From Symsagittifera roscoffensis (Eukaryota > Xenacoelomorpha > Acoela > Convolutidae): DNA of 64,000 nt. The first letter of the stretch is position 1. Each line of letters begins with the position of its first letter. This document shows positions 25,581-36,690 of the stretch, piece after piece. The notes under the pieces are model-generated. The model worked only from the letters and a program-made list of their open reading frames with translations, did not search any database and was not told the DNA's origin. The position numbers and the translations under genes are program-made. The stretch is taken from positions 43,273,159 through 43,337,158 of the forward strand of contig NC_087064.1 in assembly GCF_963678635.1 (NCBI RefSeq), in the 5' to 3' direction.

Positions 25581-25828
25581 AAACAAACCGCGCTGATGTT
25601 TTCATTATTAAAAATCAATTCTGAAAATCCACATAAACTGAACATATCAAAATAGCTATTTTTAAACCGTATAAGTTTACCGAAAAAGAGAGCAGCAGGT
25701 ATTTTATTTTGTACATTTGAACTTAGAGAGTAGAAATCTTCATTGAAGTATTACACAGTTTTTGCCGAAATCTAATAATTTGATCGCTGAAGTTGGCCTG
25801 AGTAAAAAACGAGTCAAGCATATATAAT

Positions 25829-26147
25829 CAGGGGCGGATTTAGGGTGAGGCGAGAAATGGAAGCCCCCCTCAGGGAATCGGCCCCCTGCCCAACCGCAGG
25901 GTCCCCCTTTGGTACTTTTTAAGAAATCCATTTCTGGCCGACCGAGCCTACTTCGGCGCCAATATATACTAACTTTGGCGGCTTTTTGACCTGTTTTTTT
26001 TTCAAAAATGGCCGAAACAGCGTCTTTTTAGTGCTTTAGGAGAGCTCGGAAATCAATTTGGCCTACCTAAAAAAGGAATCTGCCAAACCTGCCAAAAATC
26101 TGCCAACCCCTCCCCCCCTCCTCGAGAAAATCTTAGATCCGCCCCTG
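25829..26147 (+). mobile_element. hAT-type MITE, copy 2
   Basis: Ends CAGGGGCGGATTTAGGG and CTTAGATCCGCCCCTG. Flanks TATATAAT and TTTATATT match at 6 of 8. The interior has the AGGGTCCCCCTTTGGTAC and GGCGCC signatures, with the GGATTCGAACCC motif degraded to GGAATCGGCCCC. Confidence 0.8.
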
Positions 26148-26406
26148 TTTATATTACTTAAGTTTCTTCGAATGTTTGAACAAAAATCGGCTCTTTTCCA
26201 CTTCCCCCTCACACCATCTTTGATTTTCAATTTTGAAAAACCGTTTCCCGTTTCAACATTGTCATAGCACTTGTGATTAAATTAACAAATTTGACTTGTG
26301 ATTAAATTAACTCATGAGAATAGATTAGTTCTTCATACTTAACACCGTAAAATTTCGCATTCAGACATTAAAACACGTGTAACAACTATGAACTTGGATA
26401 ATTCGA

Positions 26407-26610
26407 AAGTCTCTTTTTCCCTGCCCAAAACATCAGCTAAGAATCAATTTTATGGTGTAAAGATGGGTTTACATGGTTAAGGACGAAGACCAAATATGCC
26501 TTTCAAGGTCTAATTAGTCCGCATGTTAAGTTTTGTAACAATCGAACAAAATGGAAAAAAATACTTTTAAAAATTTGCAGATAGGAAGGAAAAAGAACCA
26601 ATTCAAAATG
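26407..26610 (+). mobile_element. CTCTTTTTCC-ended inverted-repeat element, copy 2
   Basis: From GTCTCTTTTTCCCTGCCCAA to GGAAGGAAAAAGAACC, about 200 bp. GATGGGTTTACATGG, GACGAAGACCAAATATGC and TTTGCAGATAGG match the minus strand of the copy at 22570-22775. Non-coding. Confidence 0.6.
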
Positions 26611-27212
26611 TGAGTTGGAATTGGTAAAAGAGCCCATAAACGATTCAATGCTGCCGGCTCGCTGAAGTTTTATGTCGTTTTACTGAAACATTATTGATAT
26701 AGGATGAGCTAATCATCAACCACTAGCAGTAAAAAGCATGCTTTATTTGAAAGTTTTTAAGTTTTTCGTTTTTCTCTAGAAAAGTTCCCTTGGCGGCTGT
26801 TTCTCATGAGCTGCGCCGCAAACTGAGAAAAAACTGTTTCAAGAACAATTCACACTATTCTTTTTGTAGCGTGGAGGTTGCCCTAATGAGAGTGCGCACG
26901 TTCGTTTCAATCAAAATTCATTTTTAGAGTAAATATTTGAAGTGGTTGGAAAAAACTAGCAGACCATTTGGATAATTAAACTACAGTATAAAACTGATGC
27001 CGCCAGAATTGTTAGTCTGATACATAAAAACAAAGTTGTTAACTAAGAACAAAGTAATGCAGAAAAAACATGTACGTTATACTTAAGCTGCGTTTTCTAT
27101 TGTCGTATACTCGTACGAAAACTTTTCAGGTGGTTTCTCTCGTGACGTATATCAAAGAACAACATTTGATTATTTAAAATTCTTAATATAGTTGATATCA
27201 AATTTTAGTCAA

Positions 27213-30200
27213 ATGTGGGCAATCCGATTCATAACAGATGTTGTTTCGAGGTCAACTTTTGTGTCCCTTGCCCTCTTGTATCTTCTGCTGTTACCATCAG
27301 TAGTTGAGTCCAGAGTAGCCGAGGGAGGCTTGTTCGACAGAGAGATCGAGGAACTTCTGGCCGTTAAGCAGCGAGGAACATACGGTATTTAGTCCAATTT
27401 ATTCCTTTAGCAGCAAAAAAAATTTGAAAAAAAAAATCACTAGAAAGTTGTCAGAAGAATACAAGAAAGTAACGCGGGACTCAAAATTTGTGTGGGCAAC
27501 CAGCCAGAGGCGGATGTAGGGGGTGACGGTGGGGTGGGGGCGGACGCCACCCCCTCAGGGATTCGACCCCTTGCCGATCCAAAGGGTCACCCCATTGTAC
27601 TTATTTGAGATAACCATTTTTTGCTGACTGTTTTCAAAAAGCGCCTTTGGCGCCAATGTATACTAAATTTGAGCGGGGAGCGCGCGCCAAAAAAAGCGTG
27701 CTTTTTTGGTCAAAATTTTCGAAAAGTTTTCCAAAAGACAATTTAGCCAAAACAGGGTCTTTTAAGTGCTCTGAGAGAGCTTGGAAAATCAATTTAATCG
27801 ACCTAAAAATGTCGACAAAAGTCTAGATACACCCCTGCAACCAGCCCTTCTCTTCTTTGGTTTTTTTGGGCGGAATCACTGGTCGAAATGAAATGCGAAA
27901 AATTGTGGACAACTTGTCGTCAGCTCTGTGCAAACAAACGCCTTTTTCATCATCATGCCGTTGGTGATTTGAAACCATTTAAGAGAGTTTCAAAACTTTA
28001 TACTTCAAAAAACGACAAATATTTGAAAGGGTTTACGTTTCTTCTGTTTTTAAAGCAGGGTTTTCATGAGATACCAAACTCGGCCCAAGATACAAAAGAG
28101 AAAAAACTGTTGCTTAAAAAACACCTTCTTTTTTTAAGGCAAATTAATCAAGATAGACAAGTTTAAACTATGAACAAAATGTTTCATTTACTAAAGATGG
28201 TTGAAACAATCGGTGCTGAAACTTGACCGGCTAAGTCTTTTTTTGCACTATTTGGAAAGGAGCGTTGTATCGAGTGTTTGCCTCTCCCGCGGGGTTTCAG
28301 TCAGTAACCACAAACACGCATTGTACGAGTTCGAGTGATATCTCCTATTGAACATTTTTTGTTCGCATAGTTTGGAAATTTTTTTATTAACTATCGGAGA
28401 CGAGAAACTCTGTATATTTCTGCTTTTCAGATTAAATTTTGTCATCACAATGACAAGTTAAAGTGATGCTACTTGGTATATTAACGCTATTTCAGCTATC
28501 GCATGTTAGTTTTGTAAGCGCGGTTCTGGTTACTCAGCCCTAAGCAATAACAGACAAAGAAAGAAACCAAGAAATGAGAACACGTTAGCAAGAAAATGTT
28601 TTTATCATTGAGCAAATATAAGACTCTTTTTCTTTTCTACCACCTCAAATAAGCATTAATTTTATGGTAAAGCCTGAAGATCAAGCACTCATGCCGTGGC
28701 CTTAATATGTAAAATTGGTTTGCATGACAGTTTCTGTAACAACTGATTAAAAAATTAGGTATTATGAAAATGTATCGGATTGGGTTTTTCAGTTTTCAAT
28801 TTTTTTTGAGACTGTTTGGAAATTTTTTCATTTTTTTTTCAAAAACTAAATGTTTCTGAAAAAATTACTGTACCAATTTAGGAAAAACTGGTACCAATGA
28901 AAACTCCGCTCACTCTTCTGTGCGCCTGCCTAAAACATTATTCACTTTTTTACCATACCCCACTTCCTACAGCCTTCGAAAAAAAGTGTGAGGGGGGATT
29001 TTTCACTCAAGTTTTTGGATTTTTACATTTTCTCAAAAACTAGTCATTCAATCTGAGACTTTGGGTTCAGTGGATAGATTTTAGCTTTTCAATGGGTTGT
29101 GAGAAGCTCCCCTGCACAAGCGGCCACGTCTATTTTTTTCTAAAACAAAATTTTATGGCCCTCAGGAAAGTCAAACTTTCGATTTTTTTACCGTTTTTTG
29201 AAAGTTTCTGAGGTTTTAGTTTCAATCGTAAGAATGGGTTATTGGAACCTCCCCTACATAAGCGGTTACGCCCATTTTTTTTAACACAAAAATATTGACC
29301 CTTGGAAAAGTCGATCTTTCAATTTTTTTGCTTTTTTTGAAACTTTTAGACTTTTCTCGAAATCTGGGAATTTGGGGTCAACAGATAGAAAAATTTGTGG
29401 AAAATTCCCCTGCATGAGCGGTGACGCCCAATTATTTTGCACAAAAAGTGATGGCCCTCGAAAAATCCGAATTTTCAACTTTTTTGACTTTTTTAAAAAT
29501 TTTTAGATTTTTTTCAAGAACGACGCTCCCAAATCTAGAATTTTGGGTTTCAATGGATAGAAAAAGTTGTGGGAAGCTCCGCTGCGTAGGCGGTGACGCC
29601 CAAATTTTTTTGCACATAAATTTATGGCCCTCGGAAAAGTCGAGGTTTCGATTTGTTCACCTTTTTTTGAAACATTTGAACTTTTCTCGAAAACTACACT
29701 TCCAAACAGGGGCGGATCTAGGATTTTCTCGAGGGGGGGGGGGGGGGGGGGGCGGTTTTTTCAAAAAAATTTTGAAAATTTTGACGACCTTTTTTTTTAG
29801 GTCGACCAAATTGATTTTTTGAGCTCTTCCAGAGCTATTTTGGCCAAATTTTTTGCGCCGCAGGCAAAATTTTGAAAAAACAGGCCAAAAAAGGCGTTTT
29901 TAGGCACTTTTTGGAAAATTTTGACCGAAAAATTGCGTTTTTTCGGCGCGCGCTCCCCCTCAAGATTAGTATATATTGGCGCCAAAGGCGCCTTTAGAAA
30001 AATTTTAGGGTCGGTCGGCCAAAAACGGATTTCTTAAAAAGTATCAAAGGGGGACCCTTTGGGTCGGCAGGGGGTCGAATCCCTGGGGGGGGGGGGGGGG
30101 GGGGGCGTCTTATATGGCTCTCACAAGTTCAAATTATCGATTTTTCCAACATTTTTTGAAACTTGATTTTCTCGAAGGTTATCCTGCAAAACCGAACTCA

Positions 30201-32092
30201 AAAAAATTCACTCCTAGTTATTTTACTAGAGAACTAACTGGGGTTTTTGGTGAAGCCCAGTTTTGAATTTTCCCTTTCCCTGCGCATCAGCTTAAAAAAA
30301 ATCAAAAATTATCAAACGGGTATTCCAGCTTATAGCTGGCCTCTAGTCGGACAATGTGAACTATGTAAAAATTCACAGGTGGGGATGGAGAAGAGGAAAA
30401 AGAGTCAAAGTATGCAAGAGTTTTCTGGGCTCCTTGCATAGCAACAGGCTGCCCTTCTTTAATTTTTTGTATCTGTCTTTTTATTTGTTTCAGTGGAATG
30501 CGAGCCACATGAGTTCAGATGTTCCCCTAGAGAATGCATCGATGAATCAGAGTATGCTCGTCAACCACCCACATGCACTCAATGGAGTTTCCGCTCCAAA
30601 ATAATGTAGCCTAATCGGGGGCGGATTTTGGGGGAGTTCGGACGCTTTCCCTGAGGGACTCGACCCCCTGCCGACCCAAAGGGTCCCCCATTTGTAATAA
30701 TTTGAGTTATCCATATTTGGTGACGGACCCTAAAAAGATCGAAAATTATTTCAAAAGTTTTTTTCCAACCCCCCGCCCCTCAAGAAAATCTTAGATCCGC
30801 CCTTGAGTCTAATGAAGTAACTCAATCTTGAATTTTCCAAACTTGAAACTTCCACAATCCTTTTAAGCGGTTGATGATATAACACTCAAATACTCATTGA
30901 GCGGAAACTGCATGGGACTAATCTTCCAGATACGAAGGAGGCAGTAAGTATATACAGTTGAAAACACTCAATATACATTTTGCCTTTAATATTTCTGTCC
31001 AAGAAGATTTTGGTTTAAAAAATGATACAATAAAAATTTTTACTGTGTTAGAGACTCTTTTCCAGTCCCCCTATCCTGTGATTTTTTCAAACTCATCATT
31101 TCAAAATTTATTTAAAATGACTTTTCATGTTAAAATCTGTATTAAAATGCGTCAGCCTGAAAAGGTTATCAAATTTCTACAACTTTTTTTACCTGGGAAA
31201 TGCAGTGTAAACAATTTTTGGACAGCTTCATTATGAAGTGAACTTCCGCTTTTGAAAAAACCAGTTTTGAGAATTTTAAGTTTCAATGATTGCTCTAATA
31301 CTAGTTTTGATAACCTGTAGTGGGTTGCTAAATACTTCGGCTAACTAATTATTTGAATTCAGGTGAGCTAATTGGACCAAAAACTTAATTGACGCAAATC
31401 TTATCACTTTGATCTGGACATTGCCAATTTAAAATTTTCAAAACTGATTTTCTTAAAAGCCGAAGTTCACAGCTAGTCAAAAATTGTTTACAAGGCGTTG
31501 TGATATAAAAAAATGTTGTAAAAATTTTATCAATTTTTCAGACTGACAGGTTTTAATACAATTTATAAAAAGAAAAGTCATTTTAAAACACACCCTACTC
31601 CATAGTTCTTCCCATTTTGTAAAGCGGTAGGAACAGTAATTTCAGGGTTCAGAAAGTACATAACCATCATGTTTTTTCTGAACCCTGAAACTACTCTTCA
31701 GACCAATTTTCGAAATGGGAAGAGCTATGGCGTAGGCTGTGTTTTTTACCAACATACTTTGGCGGCATCAAAAAAGCTTGTAGATGATCAATTGAGGTAT
31801 CAAGTTAAACTTAACTTGAACATTTTCTCCCAGCGTTGAAGAAATTGTTTACATTTTTTGTTTTTCAGACCAAAACCTATCTCAAACAGATGTTTCAACA
31901 GTCTGCTTCTTCATGACTTTTTTACTCAAATTATGAAAGGATTAATCATTAATTAAATATTTCTGTCGATGTGTCACCATTTTTGTTTTTATTCCATAAC
32001 TTGTTCCAGTCAGATGTGATGGAGTTCAACAGTGCAGATCATCAAATAAAGATGAGAAAAATTGCGCCTGGACAAGAGAAATGCAGCTCTGA
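27213..32092 (+). CDS. Small secreted protein with one LDL-receptor class A domain (three exons)
   Basis: Coding exons 27213-27384, 30494-30551 and 32014-32092 join in phase to 102 aa. Residues 1-34 are a signal peptide (LALLYLLLLPSVVES), then a short acidic/basic linker (DREIEELLAVKQRGTYG). Residues 60-94 hold six cysteines in LDL-A order: C60, FRC67, C72-I, C78-DG, C84, DE-KN-C94. The domain is split over exons 2 and 3, and the six-cysteine pattern appears only when they are spliced. Compared with a typical LDL-A module, the calcium-ligand positions are altered (Q83 for D, one extra residue before D90-E91), so calcium binding is doubtful. An AATAAA lies near 32149. The layout recalls single-LDLa prohormone-type proteins of invertebrates, but that is inference. 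The exon 2 donor (GA/GTATGC) and exon 3 acceptor (CAGTCAG) were chosen by phase. Confidence 0.68.
27505..27837 (+). mobile_element. hAT-type MITE, copy 3, perfect 8-bp target duplication
   Basis: Ends CAGAGGCGGATGTAGG and GTCTAGATACACCCCTG are flanked on both sides by CAACCAGC (27497-27504 and 27838-27845). It lies in intron 1 of the LDLa gene. The exact duplication fixes the family as an 8-bp-duplicating (hAT-like) element. Confidence 0.9.
28620..28765 (+). mobile_element. CTCTTTTTC-ended element, copy 3 (left part only)
   Basis: ACTCTTTTTCTTTTCTACCA followed by AATTTTATGGTAAAGCC and TAACAACTGATTAAAAA parallels the copy at 26407. The right inverted end is not visible. A further left-end-like fragment lies near 30262. 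Confidence 0.4.
29095..29706. repeat. Degenerate tandem repeat, 142-173-bp unit, about four copies
   Basis: The phrase CCTGCAYRAGCGGTGACGCC or a variant falls near 29110, 29251, 29407 and 29580. Each is followed by CACAAAAA...ATGGCCCTCG and TTTTTTGAAAC...TTTTCTCGAAA. The array lies in intron 1 of the LDLa gene and is interrupted by the MITE at 29707; a fifth partial unit seems to resume at about 30106. Confidence 0.7.
29707..30105 (-). mobile_element. hAT-type MITE, copy 4, with two poly-G runs and no right terminus
   Basis: Starts CAGGGGCGGATCTAGGATTT and keeps the family interior in inverse orientation (GGCGCC pairs, GGGTCGGTCGG, GGGTCGAATCCCTG). Just inside the left end is a G run of about 20 (29733-29752); at the other end a similar G run (about 30086-30104) replaces the expected TAAATCCGCCCCTG. 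The runs may be collapsed or slipped homopolymers in the assembly. Confidence 0.8.
30616..30805 (+). mobile_element. hAT-type MITE, copy 5 (internally deleted)
   Basis: Ends CGGGGGCGGATTTTGG and CTTAGATCCGCCCTTG, flanked by AGCCTAAT and AGTCTAAT (7 of 8). At 190 bp it is the shortest copy, lacking the A/T-rich middle. It lies in intron 2 of the LDLa gene. Confidence 0.85.
31599..31745. repeat. 150-bp hairpin in LDLa intron 2
   Basis: The arm CACCCTACTCCATAGTTCTT ... TTTCAGGGTTCAGAAA is mirrored by TTTCTGAACCCTGAAACTAC ... AAGAGCTATGGCGTAGGCTG. Arms are about 70 bp with a short loop near 31665. This is the structure of a fold-back or MITE-type element; arms are roughly 85% complementary by eye. 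Confidence 0.8.
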
Positions 32093-32389
32093 GGACATTT
32101 TCTTCCATAAATGTGTTTATTTTGTTCTAAAAACGATATTAATTAAAAAATAAAAAAAATTTCAGTGCCCAATTTTTTTTTTAAAAATTTTGTGAAGGGT
32201 AAAATAATTCCATAGAAAAGCCGCTCTCTTTGGTCACCATTTGTTCTATTGTTTCCTTAAAGTGTGCCAAGTGACCCACACGCACATATGGTGTGTCCAT
32301 TTAACGCACAGTTTGGCCTCGTTGTTTTTTTTTCACTTGAGGCTTGACTCAGCAATGTCAAATAGCTTGTGTTGTGAAACCCGCACTGT

Positions 32390-33060
32390 CAAAAATGGTT
32401 TTGGATTGATTTAAATTGTTTTAAGTTTTAAAATCGATCCGAAGTGATTAACAGTATACATCGTATGAATTTGTTTAAATTTTAAATTGGTTTAAATCGA
32501 GCTTTCTTGAAAACTTCGAATCGATATGATTGTCTAAACAATCGACTTAAATCAATTTATTTTCACTTATCCGAATTCCACTTATATTCATCAGAATCTC
32601 TTTTAAATCCAATTTAAATTGATTTAAATTTCTTGACATTTTTGGATCAATTTGAAAGTTTCAAAAAACGATTTAAGAAGGTTTGGATTGAATTTTTTAC
32701 TCACTATTGATTTTTTTGCTAACAAGGCAAAAAAAGTGCTATTCAAAAAAGTAGTTGCACTAATATTTTCTTGATTTTCTTAAACAAAAAGACAGCTGCG
32801 AGATGTTTTAGAATTGGAGAAATAAGTCCACAAAAATCCACAAAACCTTAATAATTCAAAAGTTGGGCTCATATATTTGCAATGAATCATCAAAAACTAC
32901 AATTTTGAATCAGATATTGGGCTAAAATTAATGTAAAAACTCAAGAAAATGGTCAATATTAATCTGAATTTGATGTCAAAATGTGCAATGAAATCATAAA
33001 ATAATATCTATAATCTAAAAGTAAGATCAATTTAAATCATTTTAAAATTGATCCGAATCA
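32390..33060. repeat. AT-rich low-complexity block of GATTTAAATC-like words
   Basis: Many near-palindromes of the form GATTTAAAT and a diverged direct repeat of AAATCGATCCGAA (32430) and AAATTGATCCGAA (33041). No coding signal. Confidence 0.6.
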
Positions 33061-33424
33061 ATTTTAGTTTTGTTTTTTCAAATTTCGAATTTTTTGATAC
33101 TAAAACCGATCTCAAATGAATCTACATGCTTTTTTCATGCTAAAAACGACCGTAATCCGTTTTTGTCATTTCGGGGTAGCTTTACGTTATCCTCGTTGAT
33201 TTGCAATTATAGTCAATCATTATATAACAATTGCCAGAGACCCGGAGAAAAGTTACGACATATATGAACTGAAACATCGACGATTTTTAATAGGGAAATG
33301 AACAAGCTCATTGTGCTTTGTTGTTTTTTTTCTCCAGAAAAGTTTCAACTTTTTAACGAGCAATTTTGTAGGTTTTTTGAGGTCTTAAATGTTAATGTTC
33401 GGGCACAGAGTCCCAACATACTAA

Positions 33425-34010
33425 TTTTAAGTCGCAATGGTCGCAACATACCTGAATTGCATTGCAAGTATCGCAACATTCCTTTTTTGGGCAGTGCAAA
33501 GTCGCAACGTATCATTTCTGGGTCGCGCAAAGTCGCATAAGAAGTTTTCGAGCGCAAAGTCGCAGAGAATTTCTTTGGTCGCGCAAAAATGCAAAATACC
33601 CATTTTGAGTCACAATGGTCGCAACATACCTGACTTGGAAATCAAGGGTCGCAACATTCCTTTTTTGGGCAGTGCAAAGTCCCAACGTATCATTTCTGGG
33701 TCGCGCAAAGTCGCATAAGAATTCTTCGATCGCGCGAAGTCGCAAAATACGCATTTTGAGTCGCAATGGTTCCAACATACCCGACTTGGATCGCAATGGT
33801 CGCAACATTCATTTTTTGCGCCGTGCAAGTTGCAACGTATCATTTCTGGGTCGCGCAAAGTCGCATAAGAATTCTTCGATCGTGCAAAGTCAGAAAACAA
33901 AAACGCGTTTTGAGTCGCAGTGGTCGCAACATACCTGATTTGGGTCGCAAGGGTCTCGACACAGCTATTTTCAATTTTCAATCGTAATGATCGCAATAAG
34001 TCCCAGACAT
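33425..34010. repeat. TCGCAACATACC minisatellite with ~150-178-bp higher-order period
   Basis: GTCGCAATGGTCGCAACATA recurs near 33431, 33609, 33760 and 33914, each followed by a variable set of TCGCGCAAAGTCGCA words. The motif looks like a relative of the TCGAAACATAGC repeat at the start of the window. The open frames here on both strands are products of the repeat. Confidence 0.85.
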
Positions 34011-34112
34011 CGAGACCGGTTTTGAGCTCAAGCAGTTTTTCGAGTTGTTGGGTGTTTCTAATTCCGGATATTGAATGGTTGTACTGGCTCTCAGTTGCTT
34101 TTTTTTGCGTTT

Positions 34113-34770
34113 GCCTTTTCCCACGCTTATATATTTTTTGAAAACTCCAACCAAATTTTAATTGGTCTGAATCTTGTCTCTGCAGATGTGTAGCTATGGC
34201 TTAATCAATTTGGCAGTGATGGGGCTTCTTGCGTCCCGGGCTGAGGTGCTCAACTCAAGATTCGATCGAAATAGTTGAACGTTGTCCGTTTTCGACTTTT
34301 TTAGTCGAAAGATGTCAGATTTCAAATTTTTGAGTCGAACGATGTCCGTTTTTGACTTTGTTCGACTTTACCGGCCAATGTTCGACTTTCTTTGACATTG
34401 TACGACTTTATCGGGAAGTAGCAGAAGATTCTCGTCTGCTACTTCCCGATAATTTTCCCACGCTTATTTTTCTTTAGAAAAATGCCAAACAAACTTTTAA
34501 TTGGTCTGAATCTTGTCTCTGCAGATGTGTAGCTATGGCTTAATCAATTTGGCAGTGATGGAGCTTCTTGCGTACCGGGCTGAGGTGCTCGACTCATAAT
34601 TCGATCGTTATTGTTGAACGATGTCCGTTTTCGACTTTTTTAGTCGAAAGATGTCAGATCTCATTTTTTTGAGTCGAACGATGTCCGTTTTTGACTTTGT
34701 TCGACTTTACCGGACAATGTTCGACTTTGTTCGACATTCTTCGACTTAATCGGGAATTAGCAGAAGTGTC
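34113..34770. repeat. Tandem duplication, 341-bp unit, with an internal palindrome
   Basis: CCCACGCTTATATATTTTTT (34113) and its partner at about 34455 begin two copies that share TTGTCTCTGCAGATGTGTAG and repeated GTTCGACTTT words. At the junction, TCGGGAAGTAGCAGA faces TCTGCTACTTCCCGA (34411-34450) around a 9-base loop. Confidence 0.85.
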
Positions 34771-34964
34771 CTGAACTACAACAACACTCGGACATCATTG
34801 GACTGTTTCTGTCAAATCAACTTTCAAAAACCCCAATCTGGGCAGTCACAAAATACAATAGAAAATACCACAAAACTGAGCATCGTAGATTCGTGTAGCC
34901 CGAGTTGGGTTGTTAGACTTACGTTTCAATGAAACAGACCAAAAATGGCATTTTTATTCTGTTG

Positions 34965-35300
34965 CGACCGGTTCGACCAGTTAGACCGGTTCGTTTAAAA
35001 ATGGCTATGTTTTGACCGACTCGACCCAAAATTGCTACGTTTTGACCGACTTGATTACCGAAGAAATGGCTTCGATTGTGTTTGTTGTAAGCTAACTATG
35101 TTGCAACCGACTCGACCTATGCTGGCTATGTTTCGACCGACTCGACCAAAGGATAAAGTGTTCGACAGTGTTTCAAGCAAGCCAATTAGTTTTGAACGGA
35201 CTCAGCCGCTTGAAAATTTGATCGACCGCAGCCCATTATATTTTGAATTACTCGAAGAAATCAGCATGTTTTCAAACGTACCAACTAAACGAAAATGTTT
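34965..35300. repeat. Same TCGAAACATAGC minisatellite family, inverted
   Basis: Units such as GGCTATGTTTTGACCGACTC are the reverse complement of the GAGTCGGTCAAAACATAGCC units at 1-2570. This is a second locus of the family, about 32 kb away and in the opposite orientation. Confidence 0.8.
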
Positions 35301-35390
35301 TCAACTGTAATTGGCGCAACTGAAATTTTAAAAAAAATACTAAAAATTCTGTTGAATGAATCAACCAGAACTGAAAAAAGGGTAATAGGC

Positions 35391-35506
35391 CAATGCGGAG
35401 ACGGTGCGACTTTCCAGAACAAGGCGAGGACGGCGCGATTTTTCAGGCTAAGGCGGAGGCAGCGCGCTTTTCTAGACCAAGGCGGCGGCAGTGCGACCTT
35501 CCTAAC
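35391..35506. repeat. GC-rich minisatellite, 29 bp x 4
   Basis: Four consecutive 29-bp units start at 35391 with consensus CAAGGCGGAGGCAGCGCGAC then TTTTCAGAC. It is a GC-rich island in AT-rich surroundings. The length is not a multiple of three, so it is not a protein repeat. Confidence 0.9.
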
Positions 35507-36042
35507 ACTTATCTCTATAGCTGCTCTTATTTTAGTGGATCCACAAAGATAACCCTATTCTCAGAGCAATCGAAACACGCATAATAAATTGATGGAGGTT
35601 GCACATACGTTCTCTTTGTTTCCTCATTTATCAGCTGCACCAAATGCTTTTTACTTTATAATTAAAACTTTATAATTAACTGGCTAATTAGGTGAAATAA
35701 TGACCAAATGGTTCGACATAATTGGAGCTACTCAGGAAACTGGAGACATTTTTGTCGGTTCTATAGGTGTTAGGTCCATGTAGGGTGACGCTCATTCCGT
35801 TCGTACACTTGCTGACTGTGTGATCATCGGGTTTTATTTGTTTTCCATTTGCGAGCTATTACTTTGGAATTCTTGTTCAGAAATTGAAATATTTTTCCCG
35901 CGTGTTGTTTCAAGTTGTATTTTTAACTTTTCGTCCAGGGATCACCAAGAACAATTTCTGATCTCAAGAGCTATTAAGAAAATTTTTTGCTATTTTTGGT
36001 CTCTTTCTTGATACCCTTTATTCGTATCTGTCCTTTTCTAAT

Positions 36043-36440
36043 TCACTTCTCTTTTTTTATCCACGTCGCTGGTACGTCTGGTTTTGTACCCTTTCCTGGT
36101 GTTTCATAATCGGAACTATGATATGGCTGATGTAATTCTATTTTTTGCCTCGAGTCCGATACACTTTTTGAAGTATAGGCCTCTCTTTCTTTTCTCTCTG
36201 CTTTTCGTTGTTCTACTTTAGCGACTTTTTTTACGTTAATGGTGTAATCAGGTTGTAGCAGTTTCACTGGTTTGCAAACTTTCTAATATTTTTCAATCTG
36301 TGGTTCTCTGCATTTTAACTGTTTTGTCATTTTCCGTATTTGGTAAGATTCGTTTTTCCGTCTATTTGAAAAGTGTGAGGATCTTTGTGGTTGTATGCGT
36401 TTCAGCTTCTTTCTTTTTGTTTTCAACGCATTTTCAGATA
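36043..36440 (-). pseudogene. Unrecognised Lys/Arg-rich minus-strand reading frame with an internal stop
   Basis: On the minus strand a Lys/Arg-rich frame runs from about 36440 (ITVISENALKTKRKK...) through an internal TAG near 36286. It continues as KLLQPDYTINVKKVAKVEQR and ends at 36043 (TWIKKEK-stop). Both halves have the same composition, so it may be one broken frame. It points away from the plus-strand ORF block that begins at 36643. No family recognised. Confidence 0.3.
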
Positions 36441-36546
36441 TCACAGTTATCCAAGGAAAGGGTTTGAGTTATCTAGTTATATTTAAATTGAATTTTAAAA
36501 AATATCAGAAAATGTACTCGGGATAACCGGTACGTTTTTCTTTTTT

Positions 36547-36583
36547 TCAATTTTGAGCAAATAAAGCAGGCGAGCAAGCTTAC
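36547..36583 (+). repeat. AATAAAGCAGGCGAGCAAGC repeat core, copy 1
   Basis: TTTTGAGCAAATAAAGCAGG then CGAGCAAGCTTA recurs in variant form at 45959-45996 (plus) and 46267-46303 (minus). It contains AATAAA and could be the end of a decayed long-terminal-repeat or similar element. Confidence 0.5.
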
Positions 36584-36642
36584 AAAAGCTAGTTTTGGTT
36601 AATTTAATCCTTGAATTGTTAACCTCAAGCAGAAAACAAGAA

Positions 36643-36690
36643 ATGATTCAGAAAGAAGGAAGAGATCGAAAGAAGAAAAAGTCTTCCTGA
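36643..36690 (+). CDS. 15-codon leading ORF of the coupled block
   Basis: ATG at 36643, Lys/Arg-rich, ending in a TGA whose last base is the A of the next ATG (TGATG at 36688-36692). Only its position and the overlap make it worth listing; at this length it could be chance. Confidence 0.2.
   Translation: MIQKEGRDRKKKKSS

Noticed and set aside
33298-33996. ORFs up to 128 codons with recurring RYVAT / GRNIP peptides
   Set aside because: Translations of the TCGCAACATACC minisatellite in several frames and both strands; the peptide repeats are by-products.
33425-35510. CRISPR-like array
   Set aside because: The repeats are imperfect with no uniform spacers, and the genome is eukaryotic.
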